The notes beneath the pieces are model-generated. The model saw only the letters and a list, made by a program, of their open reading frames with translations, did no database searches and had not been told where the DNA came from. Of a DNA stretch of 64,000 nucleotides, positions 30,406-38,197 are shown in pieces (positions within the stretch are counted from its first letter, which is position 1; the number at the start of each line of letters is the position of its first letter). The stretch spans positions 6,474,229 to 6,538,228 of the forward strand of contig NZ_LT607803.1 of NCBI RefSeq assembly GCF_900090195.1. The letters run 5' to 3'. The position numbers and the translations under genes are program-made. The stretch is from Variovorax sp. HW608. Its GTDB lineage: Bacteria > Pseudomonadota > Gammaproteobacteria > Burkholderiales > Burkholderiaceae_C.

Positions 30406-30771
30406 TCAAAGTTGATCGGGGCCCGCGAGCCTGTCGGCGAGTTCGCGCGGCACGCGGATCGGAAGATCGAGCAGAAGGAAGGACAGCGCCTTGCCGTGCG
30501 TGTCGAGGTTCAGCGCATCGTTCACGCCGCCGTCGAGCACGCCGTCGAGCACGAAGTTCATCGCATGCAGCTTCGGCAGCAGGAAGCGCTGCACCTGCGT
30601 CGGCGCGCGGTGCCGGAATTGCGCGGCGACGGCCTCGGGCGTGATCTGCTCGACCAGCAGCGGATACAGGTCCGGGTGCCAAGCGATCACGCTGATGTTG
30701 GAACGATCACCCTTGTCGCCGGTGCGGCCATGCGCGGCGCGGTAGAGCGGCACTTCGATGTGCAAACTCAT
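30406..30771 (-). CDS. AtuA-associated small protein
   Basis: A 121-residue protein that begins at ATG 30771 in an ATGA overlap with the AtuA-family gene. The segment AHGRTGDKGDRSNISVIAWH is typical of the small C-terminal region found fused to, or next to, AtuA-family (DUF1446) proteins. The end has FLLLDLPIRVPRELADRL. The overlap suggests one complex or a split form of a single polypeptide. Biochemical activity is not known to me. Confidence 0.85.
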   Translation of the reverse strand: MSLHIEVPLYRAAHGRTGDKGDRSNISVIAWHPDLYPLLVEQITPEAVAAQFRHRAPTQVQRFLLPKLHAMNFVLDGVLDGGVNDALNLDTHGKALSFLLLDLPIRVPRELADRLAGPDQL

Positions 30772-32144
30772 GGCCCCGGCTCCTCGATGAAAACATGGCG
30801 CACCGGCACCGCATCGCGCGGCAGCAGGCACGAGAGGGTGTTGAGGCGTGGCGTGAGCGCGGTCCGCACACCGCCGCCGCCAGCCGGCCCGCAGGTGTAG
30901 AGCGCCACGACTTCGCGCACGAGCCGCTCGGCCTGCGCGCGATCGTCGTGGGCCGCGGCCGCCCGCAGGCGTACATCCCGCAGGCCCGCATCGGCGGTGG
31001 CGGCGAGCGTCCGGCCCGCGTCGTCGCCGAACACGCTGACTGCGCCGATGAGGTCGATGCGCAGTTGCAGTCCGGGCAGGCGCTTTCGGAGCACATCCGC
31101 CGCGAGCCTCGCGCGCGCCTCGGCGCGTGGTCCGGCGTAGGAGATCTCGCCTTCGGCCAGCCAGCCGCCTTCATGGCACACGTTGACCTTGTAGTGCGAC
31201 GGCCGCGGATGGCCCTTCACGCCGCGCAGCACGACGCGGTCGCGGCCCGGCGCATGCACCTCGGCTTCGGAGATGTCGGCGACCACGTCGGGCGTCAGGT
31301 AGGCAGCCGGGTCGTGCACTTCGTAGAGCAGTTGCTCCTTCACGGTCGCCTCGCTCACCAGCCCGCCGGTGCCGTCGGCCTTGCCGATCGTGCAGCCGCC
31401 GTCGGCATCGATCTGCGCGATCGGGAAGCCGACCGCCTCGAGGCCCGGCACGTCCTTGTAGCCGGGGTCGGCGAAATAGCCGCCGCAAACCTGTACGCCG
31501 CATTCCAGCAGATGCCCGGCCATGGTGGCGCGGCCGAGCCTGTCCCAATCGTCGCTGCGCCAGCCGAAGTGCGACATCGCCGGCCCGACCGTGAGCGATG
31601 GGTCGGCCACGCGGCCGCACACCACGATCTGCGCGCCGGCATCGAGCGCCTCCCTGATCGGCTCCGCGCCGATGTAGGCATTGGCGCTGACGATGCGGAT
31701 GCCATCCATGCGTGCGCCCAACTGCTCGCGCAGCAGTGCGAGATGCCCGGGCGACGAGAGATCGTCGCCTTCGACCACCGCGATGCGCGGCGCTTCGGCG
31801 CCCAGCTCCCGCGCCAGGCGTGCGACGAGCCGCGCCGCTGCGCGCGGGTTGGCCGCCCCGAAGTTGCTCACGACGCGGATGCCGTTCGCAAGGCAGCGCG
31901 CCAGCACGGGCCGCAGCATCGCGTCGAGCAAGGGCTCGTAGCCCGCCTCGGGATCGGCACGCCGCCGCAGCTGCGCCAGCGCCAGCGTGCGTTCGGCCAG
32001 GGTCTCGAAGATCAGGAAGGCGCGCTGACCCGCGGGGCCGGCTTCGAGCCGCGCAATCAGGGTATCGACCACCGGGCCGGCGGCATCGGTCCGGTCGCCG
32101 GAGAAGCCTGCGGCACAGCCGACGAGGAGCGGAGGTTTGTCCAT
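30768..32144 (-). CDS. AtuA-family (DUF1446) protein
   Basis: A 458-residue protein with the AtuA/DUF1446 hallmarks: LLVGCAAGFSGDRTDAAGPV at the start, IRVVSNFGAANPRAAARLVA, VVCGRVADPSLTVGPAMSHF and FPIAQIDADGGCTIGKADGT. The family is named for acyclic terpene utilisation in Pseudomonas, but most members sit in other acyl-CoA or carboxylate clusters and the reaction is unclear. I chose ATG 32144 (MDKPPLLVGC) because the fold begins there. It is divergent from a LysR gene, with a dyad-rich gap between them. Confidence 0.88.
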   Translation of the reverse strand: MDKPPLLVGCAAGFSGDRTDAAGPVVDTLIARLEAGPAGQRAFLIFETLAERTLALAQLRRRADPEAGYEPLLDAMLRPVLARCLANGIRVVSNFGAANPRAAARLVARLARELGAEAPRIAVVEGDDLSSPGHLALLREQLGARMDGIRIVSANAYIGAEPIREALDAGAQIVVCGRVADPSLTVGPAMSHFGWRSDDWDRLGRATMAGHLLECGVQVCGGYFADPGYKDVPGLEAVGFPIAQIDADGGCTIGKADGTGGLVSEATVKEQLLYEVHDPAAYLTPDVVADISEAEVHAPGRDRVVLRGVKGHPRPSHYKVNVCHEGGWLAEGEISYAGPRAEARARLAADVLRKRLPGLQLRIDLIGAVSVFGDDAGRTLAATADAGLRDVRLRAAAAHDDRAQAERLVREVVALYTCGPAGGGGVRTALTPRLNTLSCLLPRDAVPVRHVFIEEPGP

Positions 32145-32169
32145 GCCGCCGACTGTAGAACCCCGATCG

Positions 32170-32217
32170 TCATCCGTAAAATCGAAAGTTCGGATGAATT
32201 CATCCAAATCACGGATC
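32170..32217. promoter_or_regulatory. Repeated half-site operator between AtuA-family and LysR genes
   Basis: The 77-bp divergent gap holds TCATCCG at 32170, CGGATGA at 32191, TCATCC at 32200 and CGGATCA at 32211-32217. The inner pair makes the perfect 14-bp palindrome GGATGAATTCATCC at 32192-32205. Alternating half-sites across about 48 bp are what a LysR tetramer would occupy, so this is the probable binding region of the adjacent regulator. Confidence 0.6.
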
Positions 32218-32221
32218 AATC

Positions 32222-33139
32222 ATGAAGACGATGCCGGAGCTTTCGACGCGCCAGCTGCGGGCCTTCCTGGCGCTGGCGGACCAGCGCAACTTCACGCGCG
32301 CTGCCCAGACCTGCCATTTGTCGCAGCCGGCCTTCAGCGCGCTCATCCGCGCGCTCGAGGACGATCTCGGCGCCCGGCTCTTCGACCGCGACACGCGCAG
32401 CGTGCAGCTCACGCCCGAGGGCAGGCTCTTCGAGGGCTCGGCGCGCCGGCTGCTCGAGGACATGGGCGGTGCGATCCGCGATCTGGCGGATCACGTCGAG
32501 CGGCGCAAGGGTCGCGTCCGCGTGGCGGCCCTGCCCTCGCTCGCGGCCGGCTGGCTGCCGGGCGTGTTCGCCGAATTCATGCAGAAGTGGCCCGGCATCA
32601 CGATCGACCTGAGCGATGCGCTGTCGGATGCCTGCCTCGCGCTGGTGCGTGGCGGGCAGGCGGACTTCGCGCTTGCCGCCTCAGGCGCCGGCGCGTCGGA
32701 AGGCAACGACCTTCAGAGCCGCACGCTGTGCACCGACCGCTTTCACCTCGTGTGCCGCGCCGACCATCCGCTCGCGCACGAGCCGCGCCTCACGCCGAGG
32801 AAGATCGCGCGCTGGCCCTTCATCCAGATGGCACGCAACAGCAGCGTGCGCCAGACGCTGGACGCAGCGCTTCATCCGGTGCGGCTCGATGCGGTGTTCG
32901 AGGTGGAGCACCTCGCGACGGTGACCGGCCTCGTCGAAGCCGGGCTCGGCGTGAGCATCGTGCCGGGGCTCACGCTGTTTCACTTCCGCCGCGAATCGCT
33001 GGTGACGCGGCCACTCCCGGTGGCCGGACTCACACGCACCGTGCATCTTGTGCAGCGGCGCGAAGGGAGCCTTTCGATCGCCGCACAGTCGCTGCACGAC
33101 CTGATCGTGGAGCGACGGGGCTCGCTCGAGGTCGACTGA
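32222..33139 (+). CDS. LysR-family transcriptional regulator
   Basis: A 305-residue LysR regulator. The N-terminal HTH reads STRQLRAFLALADQRNFTRA, then LSQPAFSALIRALEDDLGAR. The periplasmic-binding-like effector domain runs from about residue 95 (GRVRVAALPSLAAGWLPGVF) to the end. It is divergent from the AtuA-family operon and probably controls it and itself through the dyads just upstream. The effector is unknown. It ends six bases before the convergent isochorismatase-like gene. Confidence 0.93.
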   Translation: MKTMPELSTRQLRAFLALADQRNFTRAAQTCHLSQPAFSALIRALEDDLGARLFDRDTRSVQLTPEGRLFEGSARRLLEDMGGAIRDLADHVERRKGRVRVAALPSLAAGWLPGVFAEFMQKWPGITIDLSDALSDACLALVRGGQADFALAASGAGASEGNDLQSRTLCTDRFHLVCRADHPLAHEPRLTPRKIARWPFIQMARNSSVRQTLDAALHPVRLDAVFEVEHLATVTGLVEAGLGVSIVPGLTLFHFRRESLVTRPLPVAGLTRTVHLVQRREGSLSIAAQSLHDLIVERRGSLEVD

Positions 33140-33145
33140 TCGCGC

Positions 33146-33745
33146 TCAGCGGATCAGCGCCTGCAGATCCTTGAAGCGCGGATGCTCCGCCGTGCGCATC
33201 CATTCGAAGCCGACCATCTCGGTGGTCACGAGCTCGGCGCCGGCGCCGGCCAGCCGGTCGAAAGCGGCATCGCGGTTGCGCTCGGTGCGCGAGCTGCAGG
33301 CATCGGTCACGACCCAGACCTCGAATTCGTCCTCCAGCAGATCGAGCGCGGTCTGCAGCAGGCACACATGCGCTTCGCAGCCGGCGATCACGATGGTGTT
33401 GCGCTCCTCGGCCGCCTGCTGCTTCTGAAGGTGTTTGGGCAAGCTGCGCGCATTGCCTTGCGGCGCCTTGGCCGGCGCGCGGAGCCATTCGCCGAGGCCT
33501 TCTTCGGCGCCGCTGAAATGCATCTTGGCGAGCGTGCGCTGGCACAGCGCGCGGATGTCGGGCAGGTTCTCGCCGAGCCTGGACGGGTTCTGTTCGGTGC
33601 CGAAGACCGGCACGCCCACGAGTTGCGCCAGCTTGCCGAGGCGCACCGCATTTTTGGCGACGGCGTCGGCCTCGAAAATCGCGGGCATCAGGCGCGCCTG
33701 ATAGTCGACCAGAACCAGTTGGGATTGCGATGCGTCGAGCAGCAT
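33146..33745 (-). CDS. Isochorismatase-family cysteine hydrolase
   Basis: A 199-residue hydrolase of the isochorismatase/nicotinamidase fold. The catalytic triad is probably Asp14 in LVDYQARLMP, Lys in RTLAKMHFSG and the nucleophile Cys in AGCEAHVCLLQTALDL. The substrate cannot be deduced; YcaC-like and N-carbamoyl or nicotinamide-type hydrolases share these motifs. It is monocistronic by appearance, convergent with the LysR gene and 49 bp ahead of the sugar dehydrogenase on the same strand. Confidence 0.9.
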   Translation of the reverse strand: MLLDASQSQLVLVDYQARLMPAIFEADAVAKNAVRLGKLAQLVGVPVFGTEQNPSRLGENLPDIRALCQRTLAKMHFSGAEEGLGEWLRAPAKAPQGNARSLPKHLQKQQAAEERNTIVIAGCEAHVCLLQTALDLLEDEFEVWVVTDACSSRTERNRDAAFDRLAGAGAELVTTEMVGFEWMRTAEHPRFKDLQALIR

Positions 33746-33794
33746 GGGGGAGTGTCTTTCGGAAGGTCCGAATTATCGAACAAGCGCCCGTGCC

Positions 33795-34931
33795 CTATTC
33801 CGGCAGCAATCGCATCAACTTGCCGTTGGACTCGTCCGTCAGGATGTAGAGCAGGCCGTCCGGCCCCTGCTTGACGTCGCGGATGCGCGCATGGCCTTCT
33901 TCGAGCAGCTTGTGCTCGGCGACCACCTTGCCGTCCTTGAGCTCGATGCGGTCGAGATAGCCGAATTTGAGCGAGCCGATGAAGAGATTGCCCTTCCACG
34001 CTGCCCCGTAGCGGTCGCTGGTCAGGAACGCCATGCCCGAAGGCGCGATCGACGGCACCCAGTAGTGAAGCGGCTGCTCCATGCCTTCCTTGTGCGTGAT
34101 GCCTTCGCCGATCTTGCCGCCGCCGTAGTTCTCGCCATACGTGATGACCGGCCATCCGTAGTTGCGGCCGGCCTCCGGGATGTTGATCTCGTCACCGCCC
34201 TGCGGGCCGTGCTCGTGCATCCACAGCCTGCCGTCCGGCCCCAGCGTCGCGCCCTGGCCGTTGCGATGGCCGTAGCTCCAGATCTCCGGCAGCGCGCCCG
34301 GCCTGCCGACGAAGGGGTTGTCCTTCGGCGCCGCACCGTCCTTGGTGACGCGCACGATCTTGCCGAGATGGTTGTCGAGTTTCTGCGCGTCTTCCTTGCG
34401 GCTGAAGCGTTCGCCCAGCGTGAGGAAGAGCGTGCCGTCCGGCATTTCCACGATCCGGCAGCCGAAGTGGTTGCGGCTGACCACCTTCGGCTGCTGGCTG
34501 AAGATGATCTTCAGCTCCTCGAGCTGCCCGCCATCGGTCGACAGCCGGGCGCGGGCGAGCGCGGTGCTGTTGGCCCGGCTGTCGTTCGCATCGGGCTCGG
34601 AGAAGCAGAAGTAGAAGGTCCGGTTCCTCTCGAAGCCGGAATCGGCAAGCACGTCCAGCAGGCCACCTTGCCCGCCGGCGGCGATGGGCGGAAGTCCCTT
34701 GACCGGCGCACCGACCTTGCCATCGGGCCCGACCACGCGCAGCCTGCCCGGTCGCTCGGTCACGAGGAACCGGCCGCCCGGCAAAAAGGCCACGCCCCAG
34801 GGGTTCTCGAGTCCGGACGCGATCACCTCCGGCCTGGGCGCCGCGACCGCCGCTCCCGCGGCTGCGGTCGCCATCCAGAGAAGCCGCGCAGCCCATGCAC
34901 GGCCGTTCGTCGTCAAGGATCTCATGTGCAT
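33795..34931 (-). CDS. PQQ-dependent sugar dehydrogenase (YliI/Asd-type)
   Basis: A secreted six-bladed beta-propeller of the glucose/sorbosone dehydrogenase family, expected to oxidise aldose sugars in the periplasm with PQQ. Motifs are SGLENPWGVAFLPGGRFLVT, SRNHFGCRIV, WSYGHRNGQGATLGPDGRLW and MHEHGPQGGDEINIPEAGRN. The start is uncertain: ATG 34931 and ATG 34925 both put a signal peptide (AARLLWMATAAAGAAVA) at the front, whereas the frame continues open to 34994. No good ribosome site marks either start. I used 34931, giving 378 residues. Confidence 0.85.
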   Translation of the reverse strand: MHMRSLTTNGRAWAARLLWMATAAAGAAVAAPRPEVIASGLENPWGVAFLPGGRFLVTERPGRLRVVGPDGKVGAPVKGLPPIAAGGQGGLLDVLADSGFERNRTFYFCFSEPDANDSRANSTALARARLSTDGGQLEELKIIFSQQPKVVSRNHFGCRIVEMPDGTLFLTLGERFSRKEDAQKLDNHLGKIVRVTKDGAAPKDNPFVGRPGALPEIWSYGHRNGQGATLGPDGRLWMHEHGPQGGDEINIPEAGRNYGWPVITYGENYGGGKIGEGITHKEGMEQPLHYWVPSIAPSGMAFLTSDRYGAAWKGNLFIGSLKFGYLDRIELKDGKVVAEHKLLEEGHARIRDVKQGPDGLLYILTDESNGKLMRLLPE

Positions 34932-35113
34932 CTTTCGAAGGAGCGGGATTTGCAATCGTTTGGTCATTCCAGCCAATTTCAAAGACTTTTGCATTACAGG
35001 CCTGTCGACGTTTATGGGCGATAACCGAAACCTTTACATTTTTTGATGTGAGAGGATCGAAAAACCCCATCAGCAGCAATAACTTACGTGCAAAATCTCG
35101 GTTTCGCTTCAAA

Positions 35114-35142
35114 TTGACACCCAGCGGTGTCATCCATATCCT
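35114..35142 (+). promoter_or_regulatory. Probable sigma-70 promoter of the NlpC/P60 gene
   Basis: TTGACA at 35114-35119 and TATCCT at 35137-35142 are 17 bases apart. A start near 35149 would leave almost no leader before ATG 35151, which also lacks a ribosome site. It lies in an unusually AT-rich stretch for this window. Confidence 0.5.
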
Positions 35143-35150
35143 TACGCGCC

Positions 35151-35723
35151 ATGCGTTTAATCCTACTCACCGCCAGCCTGCTGCTCGCGCTTTCGGTCCA
35201 CGCCGCGCCATTGCAGCAGCGCCAGGACTTCGGCGATGACGCTGCTGTCGAAGCGCAGGTCGTCGACAAGAGCCTGAAGGGCCAGTTCCAGCAAGTGCGC
35301 CAGACGGTCGTCGACCGCACTTCCGACCTCGTGGTCACGACCATGGGTTTCCTGGGCGTCCCTTATCGCCGCGGCGGCAACACGGTCGAGACCGGTTTTG
35401 ATTGCAGCGGTTTCGTCCGCGCCATGTACAACCAGACGGTCGGCCAACTGCTGCCCCGCCGCGCCGAGGAACAGGCCGCGGCCACCCAGAAGATCGACCG
35501 CAGCGAGCTCAAGCCCGGCGACCTCGTCTTCTTCAATACCATGCGCCGCGCGTTCAGCCATGTGGGCATCTACGTCGGCGAAGGCAAGTTCATCCACTCG
35601 CCCAAGCCTGGCGCCCAGGTTCGCGTGGAAGACATGAGCGGCAGCTATTGGCAGCGCCGCTTCAGCGGCGCAAGGCGCGTCATTTCGGCGCAGGACGACG
35701 GCCTCAAGACGTCGGGCGACTGA
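35151..35723 (+). CDS. Secreted NlpC/P60 cell-wall peptidase
   Basis: A 190-residue endopeptidase that probably cleaves peptidoglycan stem peptides. The signal peptide is LILLTASLLLALSVHAA. The NlpC/P60 domain (about residues 65-180) has the catalytic Cys in GFDCSGFVRAMYNQ, the first His in FSHVGIYVGEG and a third polar residue in KFIHSPKPGA. I chose ATG 35151, which gives a clean signal peptide; GTG 35127 is in frame but lies between the -35 and -10 boxes. A strong terminator follows 20 bases after the stop. Confidence 0.9.
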   Translation: MRLILLTASLLLALSVHAAPLQQRQDFGDDAAVEAQVVDKSLKGQFQQVRQTVVDRTSDLVVTTMGFLGVPYRRGGNTVETGFDCSGFVRAMYNQTVGQLLPRRAEEQAAATQKIDRSELKPGDLVFFNTMRRAFSHVGIYVGEGKFIHSPKPGAQVRVEDMSGSYWQRRFSGARRVISAQDDGLKTSGD

Positions 35724-35742
35724 CCCCGCGCCACGCCAAAAG

Positions 35743-35768
35743 AAAAACCCGCCGCCGGCGGGTTTTTT
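35743..35768. terminator. Bidirectional intrinsic terminator
   Basis: AAAAACCCGCC (35743-35753), the loop GCC and GGCGGGTTTTT (35757-35767) form an 11-bp stem with A/T tracts at both sides. It ends the NlpC/P60 transcript on the + strand and, read in reverse, the PDH operon after lpdA, whose stop is at 35787. Confidence 0.9.
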
Positions 35769-35786
35769 GTTGGGCAAGGCTGCGGG

Positions 35787-37610
35787 TCAGCGCTTCTTCA
35801 CCGGAGGCACGTCGGTACACGTGCCGTGCGCGATCTCCGCCGCCATGCCGATGCTTTCGCCCAGCGTCGGGTGCGGATGGATGGTCTTGCCGATGTCGAC
35901 CGCATCCGCGCCCATCTCGATCGCCAGCGCGATCTCGCCGATCATGTCGCCCGCATGGGTGCCGACGATGCCGCCGCCGACGATGCGGTGCGTCTCGGCG
36001 TCGAACAGCAGCTTGGTATAGCCCTCGTCGCGGCCGTTCGCGATCGCGCGGCCGGAAGCCGTCCACGGGAACAGGCCCTTCTCCACCTTCACGCCCTCGG
36101 CCTTGGCCTGATCCTCGGTGAGGCCGACCCAGGCCACTTCCGGATCGGTGAAGGCCACGCTCGGGATCACGCGCGCATTGAAGGCCGCGCTCGCGAGTTC
36201 ATGGTCGCCCTTTTGCTCGCCCGCGATCACTTCGGCAGCCACGTGCGCCTCGTGCACCGCCTTGTGCGCCAGCATCGGCTGGCCGACGATGTCGCCGATC
36301 GCGAAGATGTGCGGCACGTTGGTGCGCATCTGCACGTCGACCGGGATGAAGCCGCGCTCGCTCACCGCGACGCCGGCCTTCTCGGCACCGATCTTCTTGC
36401 CGTTGGGACTGCGGCCGACGGACTGCAGCACGAGGTCGTACACCTGCGGCTCCTTCGGCGCCTGCTCGCCCTCGAAGCTCACGCGGATGCCGTCCTTGGT
36501 CGCTTCGGCGCCGACAGTCTTGGTCTTCAGCATGATGTTGTCGAAGCGCGGCGCGTTCATCTTCTGCCACACCTTGACGAGGTCGCGGTCCGCGCCCAGC
36601 ATCAGGCCGTCGAGCATTTCGACGACATCGAGGCGCGCGCCCAGCGTCGAGTACACCGAGCCCATCTCGAGGCCGATGATGCCGCCGCCCAGCACCAGCA
36701 TGCGCTTGGGTTCAATGCCGAGTTCCAGCGCGCCGGTGGAATCGACGACGCGCGGATCGTCCTTCGGCATGAACGGCAGCTGCACCGCCTGCGAGCCGGC
36801 CGCGATGATGCAGTTGCGAAACTTCACGACCTGCGACTTGCCGGTCGGGTCCTTGGCCTCGCCCGCGGTTTCCTGCACCTTGAGGTGGTACGGATCGATG
36901 AATTCGCCGATGCCGCGCACGGTCGTGACCTTGCGCATCTTGGCCATCATCGCCAGGCCGCCGGTGAGCTTGCCCACCACCTGGTTCTTGCGGGCGCGCA
37001 GCTTGTCGCGGTCGACCTTGGGCTCGCCATAGGCGACGCCGTAGTCGGCGAAGTGCCGGACCTCGTCGATGACCGACGCCACATGCAGCAGCGCCTTCGA
37101 CGGAATGCAGCCCACGTTGAGGCACACGCCGCCCAGCGTCGCGTAGCGCTCGACCAGCACCACCTTGAGCCCCAGGTCGGCCGCGCGGAAGGCGGCCGAG
37201 TAGCCGCCGGGGCCGGCGCCGAGCACCAGCACGTCGCATTCAAGATCGACCGCGCCGCCATAGGTCGATGCCGCCGCCGGCGCAGCGATGGGGGCAGGCG
37301 CGCGCGTCGCAGCGGGTGCCGCGGCAGCGGGCGCCGGTGCAGGCGCCGGTGCCGGCGCGGACGCAGCACCTTCGGCCGCATCCAGCATCAGCACCACCGA
37401 GCCTTCGCTCACCTTGTCGCCCACCTTCACGGCGACCGACTTGACCACGCCCGCATGCGAAGAGGGAATCTCCATCGACGCCTTGTCCGACTCCACCGTG
37501 ATGAGGGACTGCTCGACCTTGACCGTGTCGCCCGCCTTCACGAGCACCTCGATGACGGCGACATCCTTGAAATCGCCGATGTCCGGCACTTTGACTTGTA
37601 CTTCGCTCAT
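35787..37610 (-). CDS. lpdA: Dihydrolipoamide dehydrogenase (E3) with N-terminal lipoyl domain
   Basis: A 607-residue E3 of the pyruvate dehydrogenase complex. Residues about 1-80 are a lipoyl domain with the modified Lys in [14 protein letters not shown], then an Ala/Pro linker to about residue 118. The FAD domain (VLVLGAGPGGYSAAFRAADL) has the redox disulfide GGVCLNVGCIPSKALLH, and the C-terminal interface has the His-Glu pair in KTIHPHPTLGESIG. A lipoyl-bearing E3 is known in several betaproteobacteria. The ATG overlaps the upstream peptidase stop (ATGA), and the bidirectional terminator follows. Confidence 0.96.
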   Translation of the reverse strand: MSEVQVKVPDIGDFKDVAVIEVLVKAGDTVKVEQSLITVESDKASMEIPSSHAGVVKSVAVKVGDKVSEGSVVLMLDAAEGAASAPAPAPAPAPAAAAPAATRAPAPIAAPAAASTYGGAVDLECDVLVLGAGPGGYSAAFRAADLGLKVVLVERYATLGGVCLNVGCIPSKALLHVASVIDEVRHFADYGVAYGEPKVDRDKLRARKNQVVGKLTGGLAMMAKMRKVTTVRGIGEFIDPYHLKVQETAGEAKDPTGKSQVVKFRNCIIAAGSQAVQLPFMPKDDPRVVDSTGALELGIEPKRMLVLGGGIIGLEMGSVYSTLGARLDVVEMLDGLMLGADRDLVKVWQKMNAPRFDNIMLKTKTVGAEATKDGIRVSFEGEQAPKEPQVYDLVLQSVGRSPNGKKIGAEKAGVAVSERGFIPVDVQMRTNVPHIFAIGDIVGQPMLAHKAVHEAHVAAEVIAGEQKGDHELASAAFNARVIPSVAFTDPEVAWVGLTEDQAKAEGVKVEKGLFPWTASGRAIANGRDEGYTKLLFDAETHRIVGGGIVGTHAGDMIGEIALAIEMGADAVDIGKTIHPHPTLGESIGMAAEIAHGTCTDVPPVKKR

Positions 37611-38197
37611 TTGGACACCTTCAGTTTGAGTGTGAGAGAGTCGACCGGTCCGGCCGAATTTCGATCGAATTCACAGGCCGCGGCCACACCGGCCTCGGCC
37701 ACGTCGCGCGCCGAGCGCGCCTTGTCGTACGCGGCATGCATCGCGCCGAGTGCGAAGCTGCGGCCGGAGCCGATGCTCCAGAACTGCTTGAACTCGAAGA
37801 CTTCGCGATAGCTGTAGATGCCGTAGATCCCGCTCGCGTTGGCCAGCAGCATGGTGAACTGGCTCGACTCGTAGGGCTCGTGCTCGTCTTCCTTGGCCTG
37901 CAGGAAGAACGAGTCCTTCAGCACCGGATGCAGCCGCGTGAAGGTCTGGAAGATCTCGTCCTTGCTGCCGAAGCGCAGCGCCTCCACCGGCTGCCCCGCC
38001 AGCGCGTGCTGCAGCACGAGGTAGTGCGCCGCGGCACCGGCCATCGCGAAGATGCTCTGGCCGGCCGCGTCGTTGACCATGAAGAGCTTCCGGTTCGCCT
38101 CGGCGTTGAACGACAAGCGCGTGTCGCCGAACGTCACCAGCGAATCGGCAGCCATCACGACCTGACCGCCTTTGCGGACGGCCACGACCGTCGTCAT
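37607..38197 (-). CDS. HslV-like Ntn-hydrolase, probable betaproteobacterial proteasome homologue (BPH)
   Basis: A 196-residue proteasome-beta-fold protein. After Met removal the chain starts [20 protein letters not shown], with Thr1 as the candidate nucleophile and Asp17 placed as in HslV. A Lys in EANRKLFMV stands near the usual Lys33, apparently after a three-residue insertion. GYRD-type HslV signatures and an HslU neighbour are absent. This pattern agrees with the BPH family described as a double-ring peptidase in betaproteobacteria; database entries sometimes mislabel it as a transporter. It overlaps aceF and lpdA by four bases each, so it is translated as part of the PDH operon. Its substrate is unknown. 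Confidence 0.75.
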   Translation of the reverse strand: MTTVVAVRKGGQVVMAADSLVTFGDTRLSFNAEANRKLFMVNDAAGQSIFAMAGAAAHYLVLQHALAGQPVEALRFGSKDEIFQTFTRLHPVLKDSFFLQAKEDEHEPYESSQFTMLLANASGIYGIYSYREVFEFKQFWSIGSGRSFALGAMHAAYDKARSARDVAEAGVAAACEFDRNSAGPVDSLTLKLKVSK

